From assembly GCA_963740675.1 (NCBI GenBank), contig CAVUFS010000007.1, positions 124,001-188,000 on the forward strand: a DNA stretch of 64,000 nt, written 5' to 3'. Of this stretch, positions 1-9,314 are shown piece after piece; the first letter of the stretch is position 1; every line of letters begins with the position of its first letter. The position numbers were made by a program, and so were the translations under genes. The DNA is from CAIKMD01 sp963740675. Lineage in GTDB: Bacteria; Pseudomonadota; Alphaproteobacteria; ATCC43930; CGMCC-115725. The notes beneath the pieces are model-generated. The model saw only the letters and a program-made list of their open reading frames with translations, was not told the DNA's origin and searched no databases.

Positions 1-827
1 ACCGCCGCATAAGATGGCAGGCGCAAGGCCCAGGGCAGCACGTTGAAGGCGTCGCCCTGCATAAGCGAGAACTCGATCACCGGCGAGAGCAGGATTGCAC
101 CGCTCACCTTAATGCCTTGCTTTTCGGACAAAAGTAGGGGCAGGCGGGCGGCGCGGAATCCGCCGTAGCTTTCGCCGAGGAGATAGACCGGCGAGTCTCG
201 GCGGCCGAGCTTTGTCAGCGCAAGACCGATGGCCGCGCTCAGCGCGTCGAGATCCTCGTGCACGCCGAAGAAGCGCTTTTGCGCATCCTGATCACCCTTG
301 GCGATGCTGTAGCCCGTCCCGATCGGGTCAATGAAGACGACATCGGTGAAGTCAAGCCACGTATCCGGATTGTCGATGATGTCGCCTTGCGCCGGCGGCA
401 ATCGCCGCCCGTCGCCAAGATCGAGGATGCGCGGTCCGGTCGCGAGCAGATCGAGATAGGCCGAGGAGGCACCCGGACCGCCATTCAAGGCGAAGGTGAT
501 CGGGCGGTTCACATCGCCAGCGCGAAGAAAAGCGACATAGAAAATCTCGGCGGTTTCAATGCGCTTGTCGTCGGTGAGCGACAGCGATCCTGCCCGTGCG
601 GTGTAGTCGATCGTCCGGTCAGCGAGCACCAGCCGATGCGAGGTTACGGCATCGGGCGGCAGCGTTGCCGCGGCTTCCGGCGGTTGTTCGCCCTGCTCGG
701 CCGCGATGGACGGCGGCGACGCACGCTGCGAGGCCTCGGCCCAGGCAACGCGCGGCGCAGCGGCGAAACTCCCCGGCAGGCCGAGCACGCCAACGATCAG
801 CCAGATGACGAAGGATTTCAGAGCCAT
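1..827 (-). CDS. Serine carboxypeptidase (peptidase family S10), 3' end outside window
   Basis: Reading the minus strand from the ATG at 827 gives an open frame of 275 codons that runs off the left edge. The N-terminus (MALKSFVIWLIVGVLG, then a small-residue stretch ending near AWA) looks like a Sec signal peptide, followed by an Ala/Pro-rich linker. S10 signatures are visible in order: NGGPGASSAYL (oxyanion region), FIDPIGTGYS, and the nucleophile motif GESYGG. The catalytic Asp and His would lie in the missing C-terminal part. S10 enzymes are acid exopeptidases that release C-terminal residues; bacterial members are exported. The family is secure from the motifs; the substrate cannot be judged. 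Confidence 0.88.
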   Translation of the reverse strand, partial: MALKSFVIWLIVGVLGLPGSFAAAPRVAWAEASQRASPPSIAAEQGEQPPEAAATLPPDAVTSHRLVLADRTIDYTARAGSLSLTDDKRIETAEIFYVAFLRAGDVNRPITFALNGGPGASSAYLDLLATGPRILDLGDGRRLPPAQGDIIDNPDTWLDFTDVVFIDPIGTGYSIAKGDQDAQKRFFGVHEDLDALSAAIGLALTKLGRRDSPVYLLGESYGGFRAARLPLLLSEKQGIKVSGAILLSPVIEFSLMQGDAFNVLPWALRLPSYAA

Positions 828-1185
828 CGCTCGCTAGTCCGAAGGAACATTTTCGCCGGATCGGCGTCTAGTCGCGCCGCCGACCTAGGGCGACTTACCA
901 GCCCAATAGCAAAATTAAGGCGGTTGCGGCCTGCAATTTCGACCTGTTCGGTAACCTCGGTCATCTTACTCAACTGCCTTTCGCTCGAGGCCGCTTCTCG
1001 AAGCCCGCTAATTCCCATGGCGGCTTAGGATGCATGAGCGCGACAAGCGCAAGCTGGCCGGAGTTGCGTCCGACACTCCCTGGAAAACTTTTCCGGCAGC
1101 CGTTCTACCTTAACGAACTTGGACCCAGTCGGTTCGGTTTCGAGTCCGAGCATATGCCGCGATGGTTGTTTTTTCGGAACAGGCC
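828..1185. other. Intergenic stretch, nothing recognised
   Basis: This stretch lies between the start of the S10 peptidase and the end of the lipoprotein gene, both on the minus strand. Short open frames cross it on both strands, but none has a convincing ribosome binding site, a recognisable motif or a plausible composition. It presumably holds the peptidase promoter. No terminator-like hairpin with a T-tract was seen. Confidence 0.5.
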
Positions 1186-2472
1186 CTACTTCGAAATCGT
1201 GATCGGAATCGCGACATTCTCGATCTTGCCGACGGTCGTCTGGAACAAAAGGCTTAGCACCAGAAAGGCTGTTCGGTCCCATACCGTGTCGTTGAGCGAG
1301 TAATAGCGGCCCTCGTAGTAGGCTGTCGGCAAGTTTTTATCTGGCGGATCATCGGTCACGTTGATCTTCAAAGTCGCGGCCGGTTCTGCTTCGATCCCGC
1401 CGGTCCTGGGGTCCGGACTGACGTCAAACTCCGGGGCGGTATGAATGTTTTTGGCGATGAAGTTCAGTACCTGGAACATGCTCCGCAACTTTATCGCGCC
1501 ATGGATGGGTAGGTCCCCGCCCGGCCCGTCCGGCCGAATGTCTATGTAGACGAAACCGCTGGGATTCTTCTTTATCTTTTCGTCGAGTTCAAATCGCTGC
1601 CGGTCGGTCAGTGCCATAGGGTCGAAATTCGTGACGACCACGCGATCGCCTTTCAGCCGAGTCAGTTCATAAGCGCCGTTCGGCTTCTGCCGCCATCGTA
1701 ATCCCATGTTGAAGCCGTTATTGATGTCCTCGGCGCGCGGGGTGCTCTTGAAATCGGTGATCAGGGTTTCCTCGAAGACGAGAGGGCGGACGAATAGCTG
1801 ACGATTGTTGTTCAGCCATTGGAGATGCGCGACGATCCGACGAAACTGCTCGTACTCTTGCGGCCGCCGCGGATCGTTTTCGATGAAGCGGGCGAACCGG
1901 CCGTCCGGTGCCTGCACCTCGATGCCGGCGGCCATGAGACGCATGATCTGGTCGATGGCTCCGCCTTGGAACACAAGAAACTCGAAGACGTTGTCGCTGA
2001 ATGGCGTTGCAATCCGCTTGGTGAAATCCTCTCCCGAAAGGGGCGTGATGCTGAAGGTTGGATTCTCCGTCGCACTGCCGAAGAGATTCAGATTGAGAAA
2101 ATTGTTTCCCCTCTGCGCGATCTGACCGCCGACGCTGAGGGTCGTCGTCCAATCGAAGGTCGCGGCAATGCTCGAGGTCGACGTGAAGTGAATGGTTTCT
2201 GCCTTGGCAACGCGCGCGATGTTGACCAGCAGCAATTTTTCATCGAGCGTCTTGGTGACCTGGTCGTAGCCAAGCACCTGCTGTTCGAGCACGGGGGGTC
2301 CGACGCAGCCGCCGGCGGCGGCGACCGCGCCGATGAGGAGGGCGCGGGCGGCATGACGGGACCAGGTCACGAAACTCTTCCGGGCGAAGGTTGCTCGCGC
2401 CAGTTGGGCGCAGTGGCCCTCTTGAGGCCATTCGCATTGCGTGACGCGCCGTCCCTTCGCTCGCAGGTTCAT
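1186..2472 (-). CDS. Putative outer-membrane lipoprotein of unknown function
   Basis: A 428-codon frame from the ATG at 2472, which has a GGGGAGG ribosome binding site about nine bases upstream. A hydrophobic segment followed by a lipobox-like AAAGGC lies around residue 56. An internal GTG at 2370 would instead give MTWSRHAARALLIGAVAAAG, an ideal 22-residue lipoprotein signal, so the true start may be 2370 (394 residues). The mature part contains LDEKLLLVNIARVAKAETIH and many beta-prone segments, with no enzyme motif. I do not recognise the family. Upstream on the same strand is an MFS exporter whose end is 187 bases away. Confidence 0.7.
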   Translation of the reverse strand: MNLRAKGRRVTQCEWPQEGHCAQLARATFARKSFVTWSRHAARALLIGAVAAAGGCVGPPVLEQQVLGYDQVTKTLDEKLLLVNIARVAKAETIHFTSTSSIAATFDWTTTLSVGGQIAQRGNNFLNLNLFGSATENPTFSITPLSGEDFTKRIATPFSDNVFEFLVFQGGAIDQIMRLMAAGIEVQAPDGRFARFIENDPRRPQEYEQFRRIVAHLQWLNNNRQLFVRPLVFEETLITDFKSTPRAEDINNGFNMGLRWRQKPNGAYELTRLKGDRVVVTNFDPMALTDRQRFELDEKIKKNPSGFVYIDIRPDGPGGDLPIHGAIKLRSMFQVLNFIAKNIHTAPEFDVSPDPRTGGIEAEPAATLKINVTDDPPDKNLPTAYYEGRYYSLNDTVWDRTAFLVLSLLFQTTVGKIENVAIPITISK

Positions 2473-2659
2473 GAGCTCGGCCCTCCCCTTGCCGTCGCGG
2501 CATCATAGTCGATAGCGCGGCGGCCGCACGACTTCCCCGATTTCGGCCGTTCGGTCGCTACGGCGTGAATACCGCATCTATCGGCAATGGTCCGAAATTG
2601 GCTGCTATGTACCCACGACCGGACGCGCACGCCCGCGGCGCCTATCCAGCGACTTTCGG

Positions 2660-4168
2660 TCAGTGCCGCTGCGTGTCGAGGCGCGGGCTCAAGCGTGCCG
2701 GTAGCAGCAGCGCGGTTGCAATCACTGCGACCGCCAGCGCGAGCGTGATCCAGTAGACGTGGTTGATGCCGGTCGCGATCGCGCCGGCGAGCGTGCCGAT
2801 CTCCTCGCCCGGGATCGCGCGACGGAGCGCCGGGTTCATAATTCGGTCGACCATGTCGGCGCCGGCACCGTGCTTCGCGAGCTCGGCGTTGATGGTGCCG
2901 CCGAATATGGCGGCGCCAAGGGCCTGACCCAGCTGCCTCATGAAGGAAATGGTGGAGGTGGCGACCCCGCGCTGCGCCCAGCCGACGCTTCCTTGCGTCG
3001 CCACCATATAGGTGTTGCTGGTGAGCCCCATGCCGATTCCGACAAGCCCAACACCTGTTGCGGCGACGAGCGGACCGACATCCGGAACGAGCATCACCAT
3101 GATAACCCCGCCAGCGACCAGCAGGAGCCCGCCCGCCACGATCGTTACGCGGTAGGAGGAGCGCAACATGATCCAGCCGCCCGAGGCGCTGCCGATCACC
3201 CAGGTCACGCTGGGTGTGGTCAGTACAAGGCCGGCGATCAGTGCGCTTCGGCCCATTACTCCCTGGACATAAAGGGAGACGAATGCCGTCGCCCCCATCA
3301 GGATGGCGCCGGTGAAAAGACACCCGAGCGACGCAGACGCGAGAACGCGGTTTTTGAGGAGCGCTACCGGCAGCATCGGGTCCGGCGAGCGCTGCTCCAG
3401 GCGGAAGAACCAGGCGAGCAGCACGAGCGCGACGACGACAGCCGCCGCGAAGAGCGGCAGATCGAGATGCCCCCACTGCACCAGCGCGAACATGAGGAGC
3501 GCGCTGCCAATCGTTAGGAGCGCGGCGCCGCCATAATCGATCCGGCGCGTATGGTGCTCCACTTCCTCCTTCAGCCAGAGCACGAGCATAAGCGCCGCCG
3601 CCGCGGCAATCGGCACGTTGATCCAGAACACCCAAGGCCAACTCGTGTGGGCGATAATGAAGGCGCCCAGAAGCGGGCCGATGATCGAGCCGATCGCCCA
3701 CATGCTCGAGAGATAGCCGGCGATGCGTGCGCGCTCGACCGGCGTATAGAGGTCGCCGACCACCGTTTGCGAGATCGGCACCAGACCGCCCGCGCCCACG
3801 CCCTGCGCTAATCGAAAGATCACGAGCGACAGCATATTCCAGGCGCAGCCGCATAGGATCGAACCGAGCGCAAAGAGGCCGGTCGAGATCAGCAACATGC
3901 GCCGCCGCCCATAGACGTCGGCGAGCCGGCCGTAGATCGGGATGATGACCGCCTGAGTCAGAAGATAGCCGGTGAAGACCCAACTGAAGAGGTCGAAGCC
4001 ACCGAGATCGCCCACAATCTCCGGCATCACCGTGGCAACGATCGTGCCCTCGATCGAACTGATCAGGATGAAGCCGATGCAGGCATAGAGCACGAGCAGG
4101 CGCTTCGACCGCGTGACGGCACCCGGTGCTTCCTGAGACGGTATCGGCGACTCTGCTTGATCGGACAA
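2660..4168 (-). CDS. MFS drug exporter, DHA2 (EmrB/QacA, 14-TM) family
   Basis: About 500 residues with 14 predicted hydrophobic segments. The DHA2 hallmarks are present: the first helix with SSIEGTIVATVMPEI (motif D1-like) and loop 2-3 with GRLADVYGRRRM (MFS motif A). These proton antiporters export drugs or metabolites from the cytoplasm. I place the start at the TTG at 4168 (MSDQAESP) because GGGAG lies six bases upstream; a GTG at 4189 would add seven residues. No adaptor or regulator gene adjoins it, so the substrate is open. Confidence 0.87.
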   Translation of the reverse strand: MSDQAESPIPSQEAPGAVTRSKRLLVLYACIGFILISSIEGTIVATVMPEIVGDLGGFDLFSWVFTGYLLTQAVIIPIYGRLADVYGRRRMLLISTGLFALGSILCGCAWNMLSLVIFRLAQGVGAGGLVPISQTVVGDLYTPVERARIAGYLSSMWAIGSIIGPLLGAFIIAHTSWPWVFWINVPIAAAAALMLVLWLKEEVEHHTRRIDYGGAALLTIGSALLMFALVQWGHLDLPLFAAAVVVALVLLAWFFRLEQRSPDPMLPVALLKNRVLASASLGCLFTGAILMGATAFVSLYVQGVMGRSALIAGLVLTTPSVTWVIGSASGGWIMLRSSYRVTIVAGGLLLVAGGVIMVMLVPDVGPLVAATGVGLVGIGMGLTSNTYMVATQGSVGWAQRGVATSTISFMRQLGQALGAAIFGGTINAELAKHGAGADMVDRIMNPALRRAIPGEEIGTLAGAIATGINHVYWITLALAVAVIATALLLPARLSPRLDTQRH

Positions 4169-4189
4169 GGATGGCTCCCACACGTACAC

Positions 4190-4395
4190 GCAAATTGTAG
4201 GGGTGACCCGTCTTGCTCACCACCAGCGCTTTTGGCGCCTGCAAGAACTCAGGTTCCGTGTGAAGCGAGAGGGAACTTCGGCTGGCGCTCGCGGTTTGAG
4301 CCTGTCGGTCGGAATTAGGTGAACTACAAGCACAACACCGGCGAGGCATCTCAGCGAGCGGAGGAACTCGGCTTCGTCCTTTTCGTTGCTTCCCT
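4190..4395. promoter_or_regulatory. Divergent promoter region
   Basis: A 206-base gap between the divergently transcribed MFS exporter and YihY/BrkB genes. It must hold both promoters, but I could not point to confident -35/-10 boxes or an operator. Confidence 0.3.
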
Positions 4396-5367
4396 ATGGC
4401 AAACACGAACGACAAATCGGGCAGTCCGAAGGCTTCGCCTCGATTGCGCAAAGGCCGGCTCGCCACCGTCATCCAGATTGCTCGAATGTCGTTGAATGGC
4501 TTTATGGAAGACGAAGCCCTTACACGCGGCGCATCGATCGCGTTTTATACGGTTACGTCCATCGCGCCCGTCCTTCTCATCGTTGTCGCCATTGCGGGTA
4601 TCGTTTTCGGTCGTGATGCCGCAATGGGCGCAATCGCCGAGCAGTTCGGGGATTTGATGAGACACGATAGCGCGAAGCTCCTGGAAACCGCGATCAACAG
4701 TGCCGCCACACCGAGCCAGAGCATTCTCGCATCGATCATTGGTATCGTTACGCTGGTTATCACCGCCTCTGGCGTCTTCGGCGAAATGCAATCCGCGCTC
4801 AATGTGATCTGGAGAGCGAAGCCAAAGGCCGGGACGATATCCCGACTTGTGCGAGCGCGGACAGCCAGTCTCGGACTTGTCGCGGCACTCGGGTTCCTGT
4901 TGATAGTATCATTGGTGGTAAGTACGGCACTCAGTGCGTTAGCCGACTACCTCAATGCTGTTCTTCCTTTCGTCCATGTGCTTCTCGTTATCGTCAACTT
5001 TATCGTCTCTTACGCCTTGCTGGCGATCCTATTTGCCGCGATTTACAAGGTCTTGCCGGATCGGCATCTAAGGTGGCGTGACGTGATCGTTGGTGCGATC
5101 CTGACGACCTTCCTATTCACAGTCGGCAAGTTTCTGATCAGTTTCTATCTTGGCAGCAGCAGCATGGCGTCGAGCTACGGTGCGGCCGGATCTCTCATCC
5201 TCGTCCTTCTCTGGGTGTACTATTCGGCTCAGCTTTTCCTATTGGGCGCCGAGTTTACGAAAGCCTATACAACTTGCCTTCCAACGGCGCGCGGTCGGGA
5301 TGATGCCCTGGAAAAGCATCGAATTCCCAAAGCAAGCAGTCGAAAGCCGCCGTTTGCGCAGCGTTGA
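4396..5367 (+). CDS. YihY/BrkB family inner-membrane protein
   Basis: 323 residues. The sequence begins with a basic cytoplasmic stretch and then DEALTRGASIAFYTVTSIAP, the typical YihY/virulence factor BrkB entry into the first helix. Further on are GVFGEMQSALNVIWR, RDVIVGAILTTFLFTVGK and the family's terminal signature SSMASSYGAAGSLILVLLW. Six hydrophobic segments are apparent. The function of the family is not settled; it was once called ribonuclease BN in error. The length is normal. The next frame starts 17 bases downstream. Confidence 0.9.
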   Translation: MANTNDKSGSPKASPRLRKGRLATVIQIARMSLNGFMEDEALTRGASIAFYTVTSIAPVLLIVVAIAGIVFGRDAAMGAIAEQFGDLMRHDSAKLLETAINSAATPSQSILASIIGIVTLVITASGVFGEMQSALNVIWRAKPKAGTISRLVRARTASLGLVAALGFLLIVSLVVSTALSALADYLNAVLPFVHVLLVIVNFIVSYALLAILFAAIYKVLPDRHLRWRDVIVGAILTTFLFTVGKFLISFYLGSSSMASSYGAAGSLILVLLWVYYSAQLFLLGAEFTKAYTTCLPTARGRDDALEKHRIPKASSRKPPFAQR

Positions 5368-5384
5368 GAGCAAGGAGTTACACG

Positions 5385-5591
5385 GTGCATATCCTCTGGA
5401 CGATTCTGATTGGCTTTTTCGCCGGAGTTGTTGCGAAACTTATCATGCCCGGTCGAGACCCAGCTCGCTTTGAGGCGTCGCTCGATACCTCTGCCTCCTC
5501 TCGAGATCCTGGAGCGCTCACCGGAGCGACCGCTCTATTGCTGCTTCGTATCGCGAGAGTTTTCCGAGCTCGTCACCGTTGCTGGTGCTGA
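5385..5591 (+). pseudogene. Truncated GlsB/YeaQ/YmgE-type membrane protein
   Basis: A GTG start at 5385 with AAGGAG eight bases upstream opens a frame whose first 30 residues (MHILWTILIGFFAGVVAKLI, then MPGRDP) match the first helix and loop of GlsB/YeaQ/YmgE stress-response membrane proteins. After GRDP the expected second and third helices are absent and the frame reads into unrelated, low-quality sequence. The family is normally about 80 residues with three helices. I read this as a gene cut by a rearrangement. Confidence 0.6.
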
Positions 5592-5922
5592 GGCGAAGGA
5601 AGACGAGGTCGATGTCCGAGGTTTGCTCGGTGCTGCCTTCACGCCAGGCCGAGCGTGCGCGCTCGAAGAGGCCGCTTTCGACACGGTAAGCACGGCGGAG
5701 GCGCCAGGCATTGATTGCGATGCGCTCGGCAAGCTGGGTCTCCATCGGGCCATGCGGTTTGAGCGCCGCCGTCCGCAAGAGCGCCGTACCGATCCATTCC
5801 GGCGAATGGGGCTTGGCGACACTCGAAGCGAGCCCGGCGATCTTGAAATCTTCACGGGAAAAGCGCGAAATCGCATCGCATAAGCAAGTGCCGGTCGTCG
5901 CAAGGGGTTTAGGAGGCGGCAA
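5518..5922 (-). pseudogene. Remnant of a conserved hypothetical gene
   Basis: This minus-strand frame contains ETQLAERIAINAWRLRRAYR, then VESGLFERA and, at the end, LSRYEAAIERSLR. These recall an uncharacterised bacterial protein family that normally begins with an NALKHGLTA-like segment and continues past RYEAAIERSL with a helical tail. Both ends are missing here, so the piece is probably a fragment joined to the truncated GlsB-like gene. The family assignment is from memory of the motif and is weak. Confidence 0.35.
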
Positions 5923-6111
5923 TGACCTAGCTCGCCCGCTGGCTCTTCCACGCGGTGGAATTGAACGCGATCCCGAGCATTTCGATATCGTCCAGCGATG
6001 AATTCACAAACCCTGATCGCATCTGATTGAACAGCACTACGAACCGACTATCGATACAGCACGTACGAACGCTTTGCGTCGCTTCTCGCTGCACCAACAC
6101 ACCTGAAAGCA

Positions 6112-7113
6112 GTGGCGGGGAGTTCGAAAGCTCTAGAAGCACAGTTTTCCATGGTGATGCTTGACGGGGTCGCATTCCGCCTGCAATCCTTCGGGAAAAT
6201 CACGATTGGACAGGTGATGGCAATCGTTGTGGGAGGAAATTTTTCGGGCGCGGACGTCAATCCGCCTATTCCAGCGAACCACGACGTGACGAACAAGATT
6301 TTGTTGCGCGACGTGCGCAAGCGCTTCGCGGTTCGTGGGGGCGTCGTCGTCGCGCTCGCCGGCATTGACCTGGAAATCCGCGCTGGCGAATTCTTCTGCA
6401 TCGTCGGCCCGTCCGGCTGCGGCAAAACCACGCTCTTGCGTATCCTCGCAGGCCTCGAGAACAAGAGTTCGGGCACAATCGAAGTTCGCCGCGACGGCGC
6501 CGCTCGCGATAGCTCTCGCGAGCGACCGCTCAACAGCATGGTGTTCCAGGAACAGAGTATTTTTCCCTGGAAAAACGTGCGGGACAACGTGGCCTTCGGA
6601 TTGAAAGCGCGCGGCTTCGGCCGCCGCGAGCGGCGCGAAATTGCCGAAGCTTATATCCGAAAAGTCGGACTCGACGGATTCGAGAACGCGTTGCCACATC
6701 AGCTTTCCGGCGGCATGAAGCAGCGCGTTTCAATTGCCCGCGCCTTCGCGAACGACCCCGAGATCATGCTGATGGATGAGCCTTTCGCGGCGCTCGATGA
6801 GCAAACAAAGCTCGTGCTTCAGGCCGAGTTGCTGCGGATCTGGGAGGAGACGCGCAAGACCGTTGTCTATGTGACGCATAGCATCGACGAAGCCATCGTG
6901 CTGTCCGACCGAATCTTGGTCATGAGCGCGCGGCCCGGCCGCATCAAAAGCATCATCGATATCGGCGCCGTGTTTTCGCGCCCGCGCGATGTGGATTCGG
7001 TGAAATCGAGTCCCCGCTATGGTGAGATTTTTGGCCAGGTCTGGTCGCTTCTACGCGATGAAGTCGCCGGGGCAGCGGGGCGCGCGAACATGGATACGCA
7101 GGTGACAAGATGA
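6112..7113 (+). CDS. ABC transporter ATP-binding protein, NitT/TauT (SsuB/TauB-like)
   Basis: The ATPase of an importer for nitrate, taurine, sulfonate or similar small compounds. Walker A is GPSGCGKTT, the Q-loop is MVFQEQSIFPWKNV, the signature is LSGGMKQRVSIARAF, Walker B is IMLMDEPFAALDEQ and the H-loop is VYVTHSIDEAI. The frame is open from 6112, but the conserved domain begins around the codon at 6289. An ATG at 6217 or a GTG at 6229 or 6286 may be the real start, so up to about 60 N-terminal residues are uncertain. Its stop overlaps the start of the permease gene. It is the only ATPase gene in the island. Confidence 0.9.
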   Translation: MAGSSKALEAQFSMVMLDGVAFRLQSFGKITIGQVMAIVVGGNFSGADVNPPIPANHDVTNKILLRDVRKRFAVRGGVVVALAGIDLEIRAGEFFCIVGPSGCGKTTLLRILAGLENKSSGTIEVRRDGAARDSSRERPLNSMVFQEQSIFPWKNVRDNVAFGLKARGFGRRERREIAEAYIRKVGLDGFENALPHQLSGGMKQRVSIARAFANDPEIMLMDEPFAALDEQTKLVLQAELLRIWEETRKTVVYVTHSIDEAIVLSDRILVMSARPGRIKSIIDIGAVFSRPRDVDSVKSSPRYGEIFGQVWSLLRDEVAGAAGRANMDTQVTR

Positions 7114-7934
7114 CCACCGCCGGTACGGCTATCGTCGATATCGATGCAGGCGAAGAAGTTTCGCCAGGGCGGATCGTCAACCAAAAGAACTTCGAACGCT
7201 TTCTGTCGCTGATGTCGCCGATCCTGCTCCTTCTCCTGTGGGAGTTCGGGGCGGTGGTCGGCTGGATCGACACGCGCTTCTTCCCATCGCCGTCGGCGAT
7301 TTTCGCCGAAGCCTGGGCCATGATCCTCAGCGGCGAGCTCTGGATGCATTTCTCGATCAGCTTGCAGCGGATCGTGATCGGCTATTGCATCGGCGCCGTT
7401 CCAGGCGTGCTCATCGGCCTGGCGATGGGACTGTTCGGGCCCATCCGCGCGATTATCCAGCCTTTGGTCGACGCCACCTTCCCGATCCCCAAGATCGCCG
7501 TGCTGCCGCTGTTCATCATGGTGTTCGGGCTGGGCGAGCAGAGCAAATACGCCATCATCGCGACGGCGGTGATCTACCTCGTCCTCATCAACACGGTTGC
7601 GGGCGTGCGGAACATCGACAAAATCTACCTCGACGTCGGCAAGAATTTCGGCGCCAGCAATTGGATGATGTTCACCGACATTGCCTTACCCGGCGCCCTG
7701 CCGCTGGTCGTTGCCGGGCTGAAGCTCGGCATGGGCATCGCGCTGCTGGTCATCGTGTCCGCCGAATTCGTCGGCGCGCGCAGCGGCATAGGCTATCTGA
7801 TCTGGACCTCGTGGCAGGTCTTTCAAGTCGAGAAGATGTATGTCGGCCTCTTGATCTCCGCCGTGCTTGGCTTCGGCTGCGCAATTCTGCTCAATTACCT
7901 GGAGCGCGTCGTGATTCCATGGAAGGGACGCTGA
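7110..7934 (+). CDS. ABC transporter permease, NitT/TauT (SsuC/TauC-like)
   Basis: 274 residues with six hydrophobic segments. The BPD_transp_1 EAA-type loop is readable as DVGKNFGASNWMMFTDIALP. FPSPSAIFAEAW near the N-terminus is typical of SsuC/TauC permeases. It starts inside the stop of the ATPase gene (ATGA overlap), so the two are translationally coupled. It forms the membrane channel and would serve the substrate-binding proteins encoded convergently just downstream and throughout the island. Confidence 0.92.
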   Translation: MTTAGTAIVDIDAGEEVSPGRIVNQKNFERFLSLMSPILLLLLWEFGAVVGWIDTRFFPSPSAIFAEAWAMILSGELWMHFSISLQRIVIGYCIGAVPGVLIGLAMGLFGPIRAIIQPLVDATFPIPKIAVLPLFIMVFGLGEQSKYAIIATAVIYLVLINTVAGVRNIDKIYLDVGKNFGASNWMMFTDIALPGALPLVVAGLKLGMGIALLVIVSAEFVGARSGIGYLIWTSWQVFQVEKMYVGLLISAVLGFGCAILLNYLERVVIPWKGR

Positions 7935-7952
7935 CCCTGCCGACGGACGGTA

Positions 7953-8996
7953 CTATCGTTTGCCGATGATCTTGATCGCCCCCTCGGCGAAGCGCTTATC
8001 AACATTGGCGTCGATATCGGGAATTGGTCCGCTCAGCGTTCCCTGCTGCTTGAAGAATGCCGCCTGTCGCTTCAGATCGGCGACATTGACTTGGCCGTTG
8101 AGATCGGTGGCTTGGCGCGCCGTCGCCCAAAGCGCCGGGTCTTTGACCGAGAGATAGGTCGTCACCAACTTGACGACATCATCTCGGTTCTTGTTGAGGA
8201 AAAACGCGTCATAATAATCGCGCGCACCCTCGAGAAATGCCGCGAGAAAGCGCGAACCGGCATCGACGTTCTGCGCGAACCCTGGCGAGAACAGGACGAT
8301 GGATAGCTCGGCGCCGCTATCGACCGCGCCCGCCGGCAGCAGAATCCGCGCGATATTCTTGCTGTCGGCTTGCGTCACCAGCGGCTCGATCATGAAAGCG
8401 GCATCGACTTTGCCCGAGCCCATCGCCCCGAGAGCGTCGGCGAACCCGATATGCGTGACCGTCACGTCGGCCTCGGTGAGATGGCCGAGCGCCAGAACCT
8501 TCGACCAAAGCACATCCGGATATTGCCCGGGGAACGGACCCTCGTTGATGACCCGCCCCTTCAGATCGGCAGGCGTCTTGACCTCGCCCGAATCGTAAAG
8601 TGGAGCGCGGACGACGATCGAGACGGTCCGATCCTGCTTGTCGCCGAGGTGCGCGAAATCCGCGACAATCCGGATGCCAATGCCGCGATTAAGCGCGTTG
8701 AACAGCGCCGCATTCGGCACACCGGTCGCGACCTGAATCTGCTCGGTCGCGAGCGCCGACGCGAATTCCTGGCCGGAGCTCGCTGGCACGGGTTCGATCG
8801 TGATGCCGTGCCGCTCGAAATAGCCGCGCCGATAAGCGATCTCGAACGGCGCTTGATCGGGACGCGACACGACCCCCATCTTGACCACGGTCTTCGCGCC
8901 GGCATCTTCGGCACGCGCCGCCCCGGTGACGAGCGCTGCAAGACAAACCCCCAGCGCGGAAACCAGCAGCATCCGATGCGATGTGAAACGCATCAC
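7953..8996 (-). CDS. ABC substrate-binding protein, NMT1/SsuA-like (paralogue 1)
   Basis: 347 residues with a Sec signal peptide ending near TGAARA. The mature part opens with KMGVVSRPDQAPFEIAYRRG, the lobe-1 start shared by all five paralogues in this island. FALNRGI-type and FMIEPLVTQAD segments follow, and the C-terminus is FAEGAIKIIGKR. It delivers a small organic ligand to a NitT/TauT-type permease. Its start overlaps the stop of the Rieske gene (ATGA), so it is the last gene of the minus-strand operon that includes the dioxygenase-like pair. Confidence 0.88.
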   Translation of the reverse strand: MMRFTSHRMLLVSALGVCLAALVTGAARAEDAGAKTVVKMGVVSRPDQAPFEIAYRRGYFERHGITIEPVPASSGQEFASALATEQIQVATGVPNAALFNALNRGIGIRIVADFAHLGDKQDRTVSIVVRAPLYDSGEVKTPADLKGRVINEGPFPGQYPDVLWSKVLALGHLTEADVTVTHIGFADALGAMGSGKVDAAFMIEPLVTQADSKNIARILLPAGAVDSGAELSIVLFSPGFAQNVDAGSRFLAAFLEGARDYYDAFFLNKNRDDVVKLVTTYLSVKDPALWATARQATDLNGQVNVADLKRQAAFFKQQGTLSGPIPDIDANVDKRFAEGAIKIIGKR

Positions 8997-9304
8997 GGCA
9001 TCTCTATAACGATCTGTCCGTCCTCGACACGGGCGGCAAAGGTCGGCACGACCAGTTCGGGATTCGTGACGCTGGCGCCGCTCTCGAGATGAAAGCGAAA
9101 CCGGTGCCAGGGACAGATGATCTCCTTGCGCGACGTGCTCACGATGCCTTCGCTGAGATAGCCGCCTTTATGCGGACAGGAATCGAGACACGCATAAACC
9201 TCATCGCCGCAGCGCACGATGGCGATCGGACGCTGGCCGATCGTCACGCGCCGCGAAGCGCCATCGGCAAGCTCATCAAGCCGGCAAACCGTCGTTTTTG
9301 TCAT
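8993..9304 (-). CDS. Rieske [2Fe-2S] ferredoxin-like protein
   Basis: 103 residues from the ATG at 9304; a longer in-frame extension exists but has no support. The two cluster-binding motifs are CPHKGG (Cys-x-His) and CPWHRF (Cys-x-x-His), the spacing expected for a small NirD/ferredoxin-type Rieske protein. It probably supplies electrons to an oxygenase. It sits ten bases after the short dioxygenase-like gene and overlaps the next binding-protein gene by four bases, so a redox role tied to that pair is a fair inference. No reductase gene is adjacent. Confidence 0.9.
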   Translation of the reverse strand: MTKTTVCRLDELADGASRRVTIGQRPIAIVRCGDEVYACLDSCPHKGGYLSEGIVSTSRKEIICPWHRFRFHLESGASVTNPELVVPTFAARVEDGQIVIEMP

Positions 9305-9314
9305 TGATCTTTCC

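Noticed and set aside
258..1028. Long plus-strand open frame opposite the S10 peptidase gene
   Set aside because: It runs antisense to a frame with clear serine carboxypeptidase motifs and has no family motif itself.
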